DNA of 45,712 nt from Opitutia bacterium (GTDB lineage Bacteria; Verrucomicrobiota; Verrucomicrobiia; Opitutales; Opitutaceae). Below the pieces are notes generated by a model. It was not told where the DNA came from, did no database searches, and saw nothing but the letters and a program-made list of their open reading frames with translations. The stretch lies in the NCBI GenBank assembly GCA_025360615.1, contig JANYBX010000418.1:1-45712 (forward strand), written 5' to 3'. Both the position numbers and the translations under genes were made by a program. Below, piece by piece: positions 9,446-18,245 of the stretch (position 1 is the stretch's first letter; every line of letters starts with the position of its first letter).

Positions 9446-9615
9446 TGCCCGAGCAGGCGTTTGACTTCTTCGTGCGATTTCACGCGGCCTTCGTCGGCTG
9501 CGGTGATCCCATCGCGGATGGCGGCAAGCGTCGCGAGTTCCTCATTGATGTCGGCGAGCGTCGCGGTCTCCGGCAGGCGGCTGACCACTTCGAGGACGGT
9601 CTGTTTGTCGCTCAT
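9430..9615 (-). CDS. antitoxin of ParE/RelE-type module
   Basis: A 61-residue protein (MSDKQTVLEVVSRLPETATLADINEELATLAAIRDG) ending in a helical tail, SHEEVKRLLGQW. Length, predicted all-helical N-terminal half and the VKSHEEV pattern match small addiction-module antitoxins found in front of ParE-like toxins. It overlaps the toxin gene by 16 bases and begins 36 bases after the gspE stop, so it could be expressed from the gspDE promoter as well as its own. Confidence 0.78.
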   Translation of the reverse strand: MSDKQTVLEVVSRLPETATLADINEELATLAAIRDGITAADEGRVKSHEEVKRLLGQWTSK

Positions 9616-9651
9616 GGTTGAAAGGGTAGGAGGGTGATTTGACCGGGCAAA

Positions 9652-11370
9652 TTATTTTTCCACCACCGTCACCACGCGCAGGACTTCCTCGAGCGTCGTG
9701 TGGCCGGCCTTTACTTTTTCCCAGCCGCTTTGGCCGAGGGTTCTCATGCCTTGCTTGCGCGCGGCTTGCGTGAGCGTGCGCGTGCTTTCGCGCTTGAGGA
9801 TGAGTTCGTGCAACTCGTCGTTGAGCCGGAAAATTTCAAACAGCCCGATGCGGCCGCGATAGCCGGTGCCGCGGCAACGGTCACAGCCGACCGGGGATTT
9901 CAGCGCGGTGATGAGCTCGGCCTCGGCGGCGTCGCACTCGAGAATCGCGAGGGTCTCGATGAGTTTTATTTTGCTGATCGGCTCGGGCACGGAGCAGTTG
10001 GGGCAGAGGCGGCGGACGAGGCGCTGCGCGATCACGAGCTCGATCGCGGAGGCGACGAGGAAGGGCTCGATGCCCATGTCCACGAGGCGCGTGATGGCGC
10101 CGGGGGCGTCGTTCGTGTGCAGCGTCGAGAAAACCAAGTGGCCGGTGAGCGAGGCGCGGATGGCGATCTCAGCGGTGTCCTTGTCGCGGATTTCGCCGAC
10201 CATGATGACGTCGGGGTCTTGGCGGAGCACGTGGCGGAGCGCGCTGGCGAAGGTGAGGCCGATCTCGGCGCGCACCTGCATCTGGTTCACGCCGGGGACT
10301 TCGTATTCGATCGGGTCTTCGATCGTGATGATGCGGAGATCGGTGGAGTTAATTTTCCGCAGAAACGCGTTCAACGAGGTGCTTTTGCCGGAGCCCGTCG
10401 GGCCGGTGACGAGGATGATGCCGTGCGGATAATCGAGCACGCTGACGATTTGCTCCTGCTCGGCGGGGCTCATGCCGAGCCGGTCCATCGTGTAGGCTTC
10501 CTTCTTTTGGTTGAGGAGACGGAGCGAGATGGACTCGGCGTAGATCGTGGGGACGGTGGAAACGCGGATGTCGAGGACGGTGCTGTTGGCCTTGAAGTTA
10601 ATGCGGCCGTCCTGCGGGAGGCGTTTTTCGGAGATGTTGAGCCGCGCCATGATTTTGAGGCGCGAGATGATGGCGTCCTGAAAGCGCAGGAGATTTTCCG
10701 GCACGGGCACGGGCACGAGGAGGCCATCGACGCGGTAGCGGATGCGGAGCTGCTCTTCCTGCGGCTCAAAATGAATGTCGGTCGCCTGATCCTCGACGGC
10801 CTGCTTGATGACATCGGTGACGAAGCGCACGACGGCGGCGTCTTCATCGACGACTTCCTCGGCCTGCTGCTGGGCTTCGGGGGCGATGTAGTTGTCCTCG
10901 CCATCCTCGAGAGCGCCGGAGCCGACGCCAAAATTTTCGATGATCAGCTGATGAACGCGTTCCGGCACGGCGAGGTGCCACACAAGCTGGCGCGGAGTAA
11001 AGGTGCGGAGCCAGTCGGTCATCACCGCATCGGGCAACCACGCGGAGGCGAGGTGCAGCGGCGTGTGGATGGTGGGCTCGGTTTCGTCGGCGGCGACGGG
11101 ACCGAATCGGATCGGGATGATTTGGTAATCATGCACGAGCCGCGCGGGCAGCAGGCCGCGGGCGGCGGGATCGGTTTCGAGATTGCTGGCGACGCTCAGG
11201 CCGGCGGCGGTGGCGAGCGCGACGAGCATCTCGGGCTCGGGCTTGCCGAGCGCGGCGGCGAGCACGGTGAGGCGCTGCTCACGCGGGGCTTCGAGCACGG
11301 CTTGGCGTTGTTCCTCGGTGAGGCGTTCGGCCAACACGGCCGGCAGGGGATCTTGGACGAGCGCGGACAT
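9652..11370 (-). CDS. gspE: type II secretion / type IV pilus assembly ATPase (GspE/PilB family)
   Basis: A 572-residue cytoplasmic hexameric ATPase. An N-terminal MshEN-like domain occupies about residues 1-150; then DIHFEPQEEQLRIRYRVDG marks the N2 domain. The Walker A motif is GPTGSGKS at 323-330, followed by the Asp box (TIEDPIEY), Walker B (DPDVIMVGEIRD) and His box (FSTLHTND). A C-terminal zinc-binding Cys set is present as CPNC and CDRC. All catalytic elements are intact. It lies 20 bases downstream of the secretin and upstream of the TA pair and gspF, so it is the motor of the same machine. Confidence 0.96.
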   Translation of the reverse strand: MSALVQDPLPAVLAERLTEEQRQAVLEAPREQRLTVLAAALGKPEPEMLVALATAAGLSVASNLETDPAARGLLPARLVHDYQIIPIRFGPVAADETEPTIHTPLHLASAWLPDAVMTDWLRTFTPRQLVWHLAVPERVHQLIIENFGVGSGALEDGEDNYIAPEAQQQAEEVVDEDAAVVRFVTDVIKQAVEDQATDIHFEPQEEQLRIRYRVDGLLVPVPVPENLLRFQDAIISRLKIMARLNISEKRLPQDGRINFKANSTVLDIRVSTVPTIYAESISLRLLNQKKEAYTMDRLGMSPAEQEQIVSVLDYPHGIILVTGPTGSGKSTSLNAFLRKINSTDLRIITIEDPIEYEVPGVNQMQVRAEIGLTFASALRHVLRQDPDVIMVGEIRDKDTAEIAIRASLTGHLVFSTLHTNDAPGAITRLVDMGIEPFLVASAIELVIAQRLVRRLCPNCSVPEPISKIKLIETLAILECDAAEAELITALKSPVGCDRCRGTGYRGRIGLFEIFRLNDELHELILKRESTRTLTQAARKQGMRTLGQSGWEKVKAGHTTLEEVLRVVTVVEK

Positions 11371-11390
11371 CGGTGGAACGGGCTCGCGCC

Positions 11391-13484
11391 TTACTTGAGT
11401 TTCTCGATCAGGGGTTCCTTGGCCGGCTTGGAGGGATCGACGAGATATTGGTTAACCTGATCCTTGTTCGAAAGGGCGTTGATATTGGCCTTCGTATCAA
11501 CCGTGGATTGACCGGGCTTGATGATGATGGGGCGCACAAAGAGGAGGAGTTCGGTGCGCTCGGTCGTCTTGGTGCGGGCACCGAGCAGGTTGCTCAGGAT
11601 GGGAATCTCGTAGAGAAGCCCGAGTTTGGCGCGGGAGTTGGTGTTCTTCGTGCGCTGCATGCCGCCGAGCACGACCATCTGGCCGTCCATGACGTTGATA
11701 AACGAGGTGGCCTGACGCGTGCCGATGACGGGCAAATCGCCGGCACCGGTGATCGTGACCGTGCCGATCACATCGTTTACGACTTGGTCGATTTTCAACT
11801 GGATATTGCCATCGTCGCCGATGAGCGGAGTCACCTTCAGGTCGATCGCGATATCCTGATAGTTGACGTTGGTCTGATTGGAGAAACCGGAGTTCGCCGT
11901 CGTGGAAGCCGCCGAAGGCGTGGTTTGAAATGACGAGGGCACGGGTTGCTTCTGACCGACTTTCACTTCGGCTTCCTTGTTGTGCGTCGTGACGATGACC
12001 GGGGCCGAAAGAATTTTCACGTTGTTGCGATTGCCGGCGTCCGTGAGTGCGGCTTGGAAAGAGAGGGGATTCACAATGCCCTGGGTAACACCCCAGCCCG
12101 CGACGCCGAGCGAGCCGATGTTGGTGATATGGGTCCCGCGACCGTTGTCTCCGCCAGTGGAGGCGCCATTGGGCGTGTCGGTCCCGACGGTCAAACTTAG
12201 CGCGCTAATTCCACTGCGGTCCGCGTCGGTGAGAGTGACCTCGGCAATGACGACCTCGATGCGAACTTGCGCGAGGACGATGTCGATTTTGTCCACGAGG
12301 TCTTTGATGAGGCGGATGTCGTCCACGGTGCCCGAGACGATGACGGCGTTGCTGCGTTCGTCGTAGGCGACGGTGATTAACGTGCTGAATTCGTTGGTGC
12401 CGGCGAGGGCTTCGCTCACCGCTGCAGACGCGATCACGGGCTGCGGAGCCACGACGGGCTGGGGACCGACGGGCTGACCGGGTGTGGTGAGCTGACCAGG
12501 GCGGACGGATTGACCGGAGGCCTTTTGGGAGGCGTTAGTCTGGCCCGTGACAAGCGAGGTGAGCAGGCTGGAAACATCCTTGGCGGCGGCGTGCTTGAGA
12601 TAGATGACCTCGTTGCGGGTGTTGGGGTCGGCTTTGACGTCGAGTTTGGCGATGAGGTCGTCGAAGAACGGATGCAGGCGCGGGTCGGCGATGAGCACGA
12701 GCTGATTGGTGCGGTCGTCGGGATTGTAGGTGGTGCTGGTGCCGAGCTGATTTTGGAGCGCGCCTTGCAGGATGGTGCGGAGCTTGTTCACGAGGTCGCT
12801 GGCCTTGGCGAAATGCAGGGCGTAAAACTTCGGCGTGAGGCCGGCCGTGGCGGGACGGTCGAGCGACTTGAGCAGGGTCTCCACGCGCTGAAGATTGCTG
12901 ACCGTATCGGTGATGAGCGCGGCGTTGGCTTTTTCCAAAATGACGACGCCACCGCCGACACCGGCGGTGAGCAGACCCTGAATCTGCGGCATGAATTCGT
13001 TAACCCGAAGAAAATCGAGTTGGAAAATCTTCGTGGCGATCTTGCCGCTCGCAGACTGGGTGAGCGTGGAGCCCTCGATCATCTCGGGGGCCTCGGTCTT
13101 GACGGCCGCTAGCGCGACGACTTTCAAAAACCGGTCTCCTTGGGGAGCGATGCCAATTTGGTTCAGGGAAAGCAGCGTCTGGAGTGCAAGGATCAGTTCC
13201 GACTTCGGAATCGGGCGATCAATCTTGATCGAGTATTCCGCGGTCTGCAGCGCCGCCGGGCGGAGGATGGTGCGTCCAGTGTAGAGTTCGAGGGCGCCGA
13301 GGACGGAATCGATGGGGGCTGCGCTAAGCTTGAAGCTCGGGATCATCTCGTCGTCGGCCGGCTTGACGGCGGGGACCGGAGGGGCGGGAACCAAGGGCGG
13401 TGGAGATGCGGGAGGAGTCTGAGCAGCGAGCCGGGTGACTAGGGCGAGAAGGGGAAGGCTCAGGCGGACGAAACGCGGGGTCAT
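11391..13484 (-). CDS. gspD: outer-membrane secretin of type II secretion (GspD family)
   Basis: A 697-residue secretin with a signal peptide (MTPRFVRLSLPLLALVTRLAAQ) and a Pro-rich linker. Three periplasmic N-domains follow, seen in FKLSAAPIDSVLGALELYTG, VNEFMPQIQGLLTAG and FYALHFAKASDLVNKLRTIL. Then comes a Gln/Pro-rich spacer (about 320-345) and the secretin beta-barrel domain from ERSNAVIVSGTVDDI onward. The conserved VPVIGxR-type segment appears as DLPVIGTRQATSFINV, followed by LGGMQRTKN, and the protein ends shortly after IIIKPGQ. It forms the exit pore. It is the first gene of the minus-strand operon; the 181-base gap to divergent aroC must hold its promoter. No GspC, GspG or peptidase gene is in the window. 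Confidence 0.94.
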   Translation of the reverse strand: MTPRFVRLSLPLLALVTRLAAQTPPASPPPLVPAPPVPAVKPADDEMIPSFKLSAAPIDSVLGALELYTGRTILRPAALQTAEYSIKIDRPIPKSELILALQTLLSLNQIGIAPQGDRFLKVVALAAVKTEAPEMIEGSTLTQSASGKIATKIFQLDFLRVNEFMPQIQGLLTAGVGGGVVILEKANAALITDTVSNLQRVETLLKSLDRPATAGLTPKFYALHFAKASDLVNKLRTILQGALQNQLGTSTTYNPDDRTNQLVLIADPRLHPFFDDLIAKLDVKADPNTRNEVIYLKHAAAKDVSSLLTSLVTGQTNASQKASGQSVRPGQLTTPGQPVGPQPVVAPQPVIASAAVSEALAGTNEFSTLITVAYDERSNAVIVSGTVDDIRLIKDLVDKIDIVLAQVRIEVVIAEVTLTDADRSGISALSLTVGTDTPNGASTGGDNGRGTHITNIGSLGVAGWGVTQGIVNPLSFQAALTDAGNRNNVKILSAPVIVTTHNKEAEVKVGQKQPVPSSFQTTPSAASTTANSGFSNQTNVNYQDIAIDLKVTPLIGDDGNIQLKIDQVVNDVIGTVTITGAGDLPVIGTRQATSFINVMDGQMVVLGGMQRTKNTNSRAKLGLLYEIPILSNLLGARTKTTERTELLLFVRPIIIKPGQSTVDTKANINALSNKDQVNQYLVDPSKPAKEPLIEKLK

Positions 13485-13665
13485 GCAGGTGTGCGGTAGA
13501 GGGTAAGGGCGGGGACGCCGGGAGCGGGATGAGAGGTGAAAGCCCCGGGCTTGTAAACGGTGTTGTGGTTATGACGGCACACTCCGCGGAAAGTTGCCGC
13601 AAAATGCCGCAGCCAATTTTGCCGCTTGCGGGTGACGGGGCCGGGGCCAACGGTTTTCCGCCGCG

Positions 13666-14778
13666 ATGGGCAACTCGTTCGGCAAACTTTTTTCGATCAG
13701 CACGTGGGGCGAAAGCCATGGGCCGGGCGTGGGCGTGATCATCGATGGCTGTCCGCCGCGGCTGCCCATCACGGCGGAGGAAATTCAAGTCGAGCTCGAC
13801 CGGCGCCGGCCCGGCCAGAGCGACATCGTGACGCCGCGCAAGGAGGAGGATCGCGTCGAGATTTTATCGGGGATTTTCGAGGGGAAAACCACCGGCACAC
13901 CCATCGCGTTGATGGTGAAAAACGGCGACCAGCGGCCGGGCGCCTACGACGAGATGCGCGAGAAATTCCGCCCGTCGCACGCCGACTTCACCTATCAGGC
14001 GAAGTTTGGTTTTCGCGATCATCGCGGCGGCGGGCGCAGTTCGGCGCGCGAGACCGTCGGTCGCGTGGCGGCGGGGGCGATCGCGAAAAAAATTCTGGCG
14101 CTGAGCGGCGCGGGGGGAAACCGCGGCGTGGAGATCCGGGCGTTCCTCACGCAGGTGCATGACATCGTCGCGCCGGCGGAAGCGCTGGTGAATTTCCCCA
14201 CGCTCGCCGAAGTCGAAGCGACGGCGGTGCGCTGCCCGCATCTACCGACGGCGGCGGCGATGATCGAGAGGATCAAGGCCGTGCGCAGCGAAGGCGATTC
14301 GGTAGGCGGCGTGATCGAATGCCGCGTGCGCGGCGTGCCGGCGGGGCTGGGCGTGCCGGTGTTTGACCGGCTGGAGGCCGACCTGGCGAAGGCGATGCTC
14401 TCGCTGCCGGCGACGAAAGGTTTTGAAATCGGGAGCGGCTTCGCGGGCGCGCGCCTGCGCGGCAGCGAGCACAACGACGCGTTTGAAAACCGAGCCGGCC
14501 AAGTGCGCACGGTCACGAACCGCTCGGGCGGCGTGCAAGGCGGCATCAGCAACGGCGAGGAGATCGTCTTCCGCGTGGCGTTCAAACCCACGGCGACGAT
14601 TTTGCAATCGCAGGCGACGGTGGATATTCACGGCGAGGCGACGGAGCTGATGGGGCGCGGCCGACACGATCCGTGCGTGGTGCCGCGCGCGGTGCCCATC
14701 GTCGAGGCGATGGCCGCGCTCGTGCTCGTCGATCACTGGCTCCGCCAGAGTGCGCAGTGCGGGACGTTTGAGTTCTGA
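13666..14778 (+). CDS. aroC: chorismate synthase
   Basis: A 370-residue enzyme converting 5-enolpyruvylshikimate-3-phosphate to chorismate with reduced FMN. Signatures in order: [20 protein letters not shown] (first conserved His), [33 protein letters not shown] (second His), [17 protein letters not shown], and near the end FKPTATI followed by [18 protein letters not shown]. Length is normal and every block is intact. It is divergent from gspD. The following 200 bases before the next gene show no feature I can support. Confidence 0.98.
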   Translation: MGNSFGKLFSISTWGESHGPGVGVIIDGCPPRLPITAEEIQVELDRRRPGQSDIVTPRKEEDRVEILSGIFEGKTTGTPIALMVKNGDQRPGAYDEMREKFRPSHADFTYQAKFGFRDHRGGGRSSARETVGRVAAGAIAKKILALSGAGGNRGVEIRAFLTQVHDIVAPAEALVNFPTLAEVEATAVRCPHLPTAAAMIERIKAVRSEGDSVGGVIECRVRGVPAGLGVPVFDRLEADLAKAMLSLPATKGFEIGSGFAGARLRGSEHNDAFENRAGQVRTVTNRSGGVQGGISNGEEIVFRVAFKPTATILQSQATVDIHGEATELMGRGRHDPCVVPRAVPIVEAMAALVLVDHWLRQSAQCGTFEF

Positions 14779-14979
14779 AACGCGACGGCCGGCGGGGCGA
14801 TCCGATCAGGCGATTCACGCTCGTCCGCGCTCGGCGTCGCCATCGCCTGCCCCGCGGCAAGCTCGGGCCCTGAGTTCATCGAACGGGCAAGCCGGCTCCT
14901 ATCCCGGAGACAAAGTGAATGAACGAAGGCTAAAATCGGAGCTTCGCCTTTGCGGGATTTTTCGTGTTTTTTGCGGCGA

Positions 14980-15765
14980 ATGGCTTCCGCTGAAAAACCC
15001 CTCATTTATCTGATCCTCGGCGCGGCCGGTTCCGGCAGGCGGGAAGTGATGGCCGATCTCATCGAGGGCGGACTCGCGGGCGAGCGCGTCACCGTGCTGC
15101 TGGCGGCGGCGGAACCGGCCATGGAGGCAGACGCCAAACTGCCGGCAATCACGCGCTGGACGTGGACCCTCGCCAAGACCATCGAGGCGGCGTTTCCGCC
15201 AGAGGCGACGCACGTGTTTTTCGTGACCGACGGCCGCGCCGATCCGGTGGATCAAGTGGAGGCGTTCAAAAACTGGCTCGATTTGCAGCCCGCCGAACTC
15301 GGCCGCGTGCTCTGCGTGATCAACTGCCAGCTCGTGGAGAAAAACCCGGCGCTTCGCCTCTGGTATGAGGCGTGCGTGCATTTCTCGGACGTGGCGCTGC
15401 TCAACCGCCGCGAGGGCGTGGCGAACAAGTGGCTGAGCGATTTTCGCGCGTTCTTCGACGACCAGTATGTGCCGTGCGTGTTTGAGTTCGTGAAGGCCGG
15501 CCGGGTGAAAAATCCCGCGCTCATCCTTGAGCCGCAGGCGCGGCGGATGACGCATATTTTCGACGACGAGCTGGAGTGGCTGGTCGTCGATGAGGACGGG
15601 GAAGAGGAAGCGGAAGACTCGGCGCCGGACGGCGAGCAGGAGGTCGAGGTGGCGCGAGAAGAAGATCCGTATTTCGCGCGCGATGCAGCCGGCCGCCGGG
15701 TGAAGCGACTGCCGGAGATCGCGAAGTATCTCGCCGCCGGGCCTGAAAGTAGCGCCGGTCTCTGA
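14980..15765 (+). CDS. P-loop protein of unknown function with acidic C-terminal tail
   Basis: A 261-residue protein from ATG 14980 (MASAEKPLIYLILGAAGSGR). GAAGSGRRE resembles a Walker A loop but lacks the usual Lys-Ser/Thr, so nucleotide binding is doubtful. A later strand HVFFVTDGRADPVDQVEAF looks like a Walker B/acid region, and CVINCQLVEKNP plus VALLNRREG resemble the NKxD-region strands of CobW/G3E-type GTPases without a clear match. The C-terminus has a ~40-residue Glu/Asp-rich stretch. The last five codons and the stop lie inside a REP-like palindrome. I do not recognise the family; a G3E-like role is only a suggestion. Confidence 0.68.
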   Translation: MASAEKPLIYLILGAAGSGRREVMADLIEGGLAGERVTVLLAAAEPAMEADAKLPAITRWTWTLAKTIEAAFPPEATHVFFVTDGRADPVDQVEAFKNWLDLQPAELGRVLCVINCQLVEKNPALRLWYEACVHFSDVALLNRREGVANKWLSDFRAFFDDQYVPCVFEFVKAGRVKNPALILEPQARRMTHIFDDELEWLVVDEDGEEEAEDSAPDGEQEVEVAREEDPYFARDAAGRRVKRLPEIAKYLAAGPESSAGL

Positions 15766-15834
15766 CCGGCGGATGCGGCGCAGTTTTTCGCAACGCCACG
15801 CTCATTCGGAACGCCGGTCGGAGACCGGCGCTAC
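15749..15834. repeat. inverted pair of GTAG-headed REP-like palindromes (BIME-like)
   Basis: Two near-identical hairpins in opposite orientation: GTAGCGCCGGTCTCTGACCGGC (15749-15770) and its inverse CGCCGGTCGGAGACCGGCGCTAC (15812-15834). Read on the minus strand the second also begins with GTAG. They match the pair at 4195-4287. The first supplies the TGA stop of the upstream gene; the second ends one base before the stop codon of the convergent aldolase gene. No REP-associated (RAYT) transposase gene is in the window. Confidence 0.82.
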
Positions 15835-16482
15835 TTACTTCACCGCCGCGACCGCCGCGACCGCCGCGACGAACGCCTTCGCCTTCGCGGTGATCGCGGC
15901 CCAATTTTTTTCCTTGAGGGACTTGGCTTCCACGAGGGAGCTGCCTGCGGCCGTGGCGAACGCACCAGCCTTGATGAACTCGCCGACGTTCTCGGCGTTC
16001 ACGCCGCCGGTCGGCACCATCTCGATGTGCGGAAACGGCGCTTTCACGGACTTGATGTAGCCAGGGCCGAAAAATTCGGCGGGGAAAATCTTCGCGGCGT
16101 CGGCACCGGCTTCCCATGCGGCGAGGATTTCCGTGGGGGTGAAAGCGCCGCTGAAAACGGGCACGCTGTAGCGTTGGCAAAGGGTGATCACGTCGGGTCG
16201 CAGTGCGGGGGTGACGATGAATTTCGCGCCGGCGAGGATGCCGATGCGAGCGGTCTCGGAGTCGAGCACGGTGCCGAGGCCGAAGAGGAAATCGGGCAGT
16301 TCGGCGGTGGCTTTCTCCAACATGCGGATCGCCCCGGGCGTCGTCATCGTGAGCTCGATGCTGGTGAGCCCGCCCTCGGCGAGGGCCTTGGCGCAGTCGA
16401 GCAGGCCGTCGGGATTGTCGGCGCGGATGAGGGCGATGACTTTCTCGGTTTTGAGCTTCGTGAGAATGGCGTCTTTTTTCAT
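15835..16482 (-). CDS. eda: 2-dehydro-3-deoxy-phosphogluconate (KDPG) aldolase
   Basis: A 215-residue class I aldolase cleaving KDPG to pyruvate and glyceraldehyde-3-phosphate, also able to act on 4-hydroxy-2-oxoglutarate in many bacteria. The Schiff-base Lys is K131 in AKIFPAE, the catalytic Glu is E43 in SIELTM, and FGLGTVLD, AKFIVTPALRPD and VPTGGVNAEN are the expected barrel strands. The C-terminus ends in a low-complexity VAAVAAVAAVK encoded by three copies of a 9-base unit, which is odd. It completes the uronate and Entner-Doudoroff routes, matching the pectin genes on the far side of the tRNA. Confidence 0.95.
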   Translation of the reverse strand: MKKDAILTKLKTEKVIALIRADNPDGLLDCAKALAEGGLTSIELTMTTPGAIRMLEKATAELPDFLFGLGTVLDSETARIGILAGAKFIVTPALRPDVITLCQRYSVPVFSGAFTPTEILAAWEAGADAAKIFPAEFFGPGYIKSVKAPFPHIEMVPTGGVNAENVGEFIKAGAFATAAGSSLVEAKSLKEKNWAAITAKAKAFVAAVAAVAAVK

Positions 16483-16578
16483 GGGGAAAGGGTGACTTTG
16501 GCGACGGGTTGAGGGAGAGGGAAATCTATTTTCTTGCGGGGCGTGGCCGGGCGTTGTGTTTTATCCGTCCCATTCGTC

Positions 16579-16663
16579 GCCCGGGTGGTGGAATTGGTAG
16601 ACACGCAGGTCTCAGAAGCCTGTGCCTAAAAGCGTAGCGGTTCGAGTCCGCTCCCGGGCACCA
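16579..16663 (+). tRNA. tRNA-Leu(CAG)
   Basis: An 85-nt class II tRNA. The acceptor stem GCCCGGG pairs with CCCGGGC, followed by discriminator A and an encoded CCA. The D arm contains GGTGGAATTGGTAGACAC, the typical Leu D arm; the anticodon stem CAGGT/GCCTG encloses the loop CTCAGAA, giving anticodon CAG. A long variable arm (TGCCTAAAAGCGTA) and the T arm GCGGTTCGAGTCCGC follow. It lies between the aldolase and pectinesterase genes, both of which are on the opposite strand. Confidence 0.96.
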
Positions 16664-16737
16664 AATTTTCAGGGTGCGCGCGATGCGCCCGGCGGTGCCC
16701 TCACCCCGCCTCCATTATGATCGCTGATGGCAGCAGC

Positions 16738-18240
16738 TCACCTGAAAATCGGCGCGAGCTGCGGGTTCCAATCGTGACCGAGGACGAACGCGGGAGTTTG
16801 ATAATTTTCGATCAACGAGGCATCCTCGGGCAATGTGAGCTGGCGGGAAACGGCGAGGCGCTGGCTCACGTCCACCGGTTTCCCCGCGGGGGTGCGACTG
16901 TTGAATTCCCAGAAATGGATGCCGGCATTGCTCGCGGGCTCGGGATTTTTTGCGTCGGCCTGAAGCTGCCAGCCGATGGCGCTGACACCGGGGGCGAGCA
17001 CGCAATCGAGCAGCACCACCTCGCTGTGCGGAAAGCGCCGGGGCTCGATGCGGGAGAGGCAATTGTCCACGACGCCGGGCGCGGTCTCGAAGGCGCAGTG
17101 CCGGTAAACGAAGCCATGGTTCGTGCCGGGATTCCGAATCTGGGTGTAGAACGCGCCGGAGCGGAGCGTGCGCAGGGTGCAGTTTTCGAAAAAACTGGGG
17201 CCCGTGCCCCACATGAAATCGACGTCGCCCTCGATGCGGCAGTCGCTGATGTATGCCTGTCCGTTGATCTGGACCGTGTCCTGATAACCGTAGAAATCCA
17301 CGTCGCGGAGGATCGTGCGGGCTTCGGTGGTGCCGTTGACGATGAGCGCCTCGGCCTGCGAGCCGCCTTGGGGCGTGGTGTTGCGCATCGTGAGGTGAGC
17401 GAGGGTAAAGTCGTTGACGCGGTGCGCGAGAAAGAGGCCGCGGCGATAAACACTGCCGCCCTGCTTGGGATTTTCGCCGCTGGGGTTCGCGCGGTTGGCG
17501 AAGGGGTTGCCGCCGGAGCCGTTGAAATTGGCGTTGTTGGCGTAGGCGATGATGGTCTGACGGCGGTCTTCGCCGAGAATCGTGACCGCGTGCTTGTTGG
17601 TGAAGAAAACGATCTCCGTGTAGGTGCCGTTGCGCACGAAGATCGTGGTCGGAGCCGTGTTGCCGTCGGGGATGAAATCGAGCGCACCTTGCACGGTGCA
17701 GAAATCGCCGGAGCCGTCGGCTGCGACCGTTAGCTTCAGCGAGTGAGCGGGCGGCGGGGCGGTCTTGGTGGTGAAGTGCCACGCGGTCCACTCGTCGAGG
17801 CCGGTGAAGACTTCGGTCCCGCTCTGGAACGCGCCGGCGTCGATCATCACGCAGTAGCTTTGGTGGTAGGCGAGCGCGCCGGGTTTGGGGTAGAGCGTGG
17901 CGTCGCGGCCGGAGACGATCACGGTGTAATATTTATATCCTTCGAGGCCGCCGATGGTTTTGGTGGCGGTGGGCGCACTGAGGTCGATGGTCTCGACGAC
18001 GGTTTTCGTGGTGGCATCGCAAACCCTGATTTTCCCACCCGCACCGAGCGTGGGCGCGGCGGAAAACGTGAGGCGCAGCGGAGTATCAGGACAAACGTCG
18101 GTCGCGCCGGCGGCCGGGAAAAAACGCGCGACGGTGAGCGCGGCGCGAGTGAAGGGTGCCGCCGTGACCACCAGGGCGACACTGGCGAAAATAAAAAATG
18201 CGCGAGTGAATCGGGAGAACATGGGAAAAAGCGGAGCCAT
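16738..18240 (-). CDS. pectin methylesterase (carbohydrate esterase family 8), exported
   Basis: About 500 residues from ATG 18240 (MAPLFPMFSRFTR) or the internal ATG 18222; both give a hydrophobic signal (FFIFASVALVVTAAP). The track start at 18444 overlaps the upstream gene and is rejected. An N-terminal Ig-like domain (about 35-135, SbsA-type VARFFPAAGATDVCPDTPLRLTFS) precedes the right-handed beta-helix, which starts at LTVAADGSGDFCTVQGALDF. Catalytic elements are visible: YQDTVQINGQAYISDC with the acid/base Asp, GDVDFMWG with the nucleophile Asp, and an Arg-containing segment LSRIEPRRF. It removes methyl esters from homogalacturonan, opening it to hydrolases. It lies five bases behind the GH105 gene. 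Confidence 0.93.
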   Translation of the reverse strand: MAPLFPMFSRFTRAFFIFASVALVVTAAPFTRAALTVARFFPAAGATDVCPDTPLRLTFSAAPTLGAGGKIRVCDATTKTVVETIDLSAPTATKTIGGLEGYKYYTVIVSGRDATLYPKPGALAYHQSYCVMIDAGAFQSGTEVFTGLDEWTAWHFTTKTAPPPAHSLKLTVAADGSGDFCTVQGALDFIPDGNTAPTTIFVRNGTYTEIVFFTNKHAVTILGEDRRQTIIAYANNANFNGSGGNPFANRANPSGENPKQGGSVYRRGLFLAHRVNDFTLAHLTMRNTTPQGGSQAEALIVNGTTEARTILRDVDFYGYQDTVQINGQAYISDCRIEGDVDFMWGTGPSFFENCTLRTLRSGAFYTQIRNPGTNHGFVYRHCAFETAPGVVDNCLSRIEPRRFPHSEVVLLDCVLAPGVSAIGWQLQADAKNPEPASNAGIHFWEFNSRTPAGKPVDVSQRLAVSRQLTLPEDASLIENYQTPAFVLGHDWNPQLAPIFR

Positions 18241-18245
18241 GGGGC

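Noticed and set aside
9700-11460. 586-residue plus-strand ORF opposite gspE
   Set aside because: Antisense of an intact ATPase gene with all Walker and zinc motifs on the minus strand.
16579-16737. tRNA-Leu as an integration site for the pectin locus
   Set aside because: No integrase, and I found no direct repeat of the tRNA 3' end within the window.
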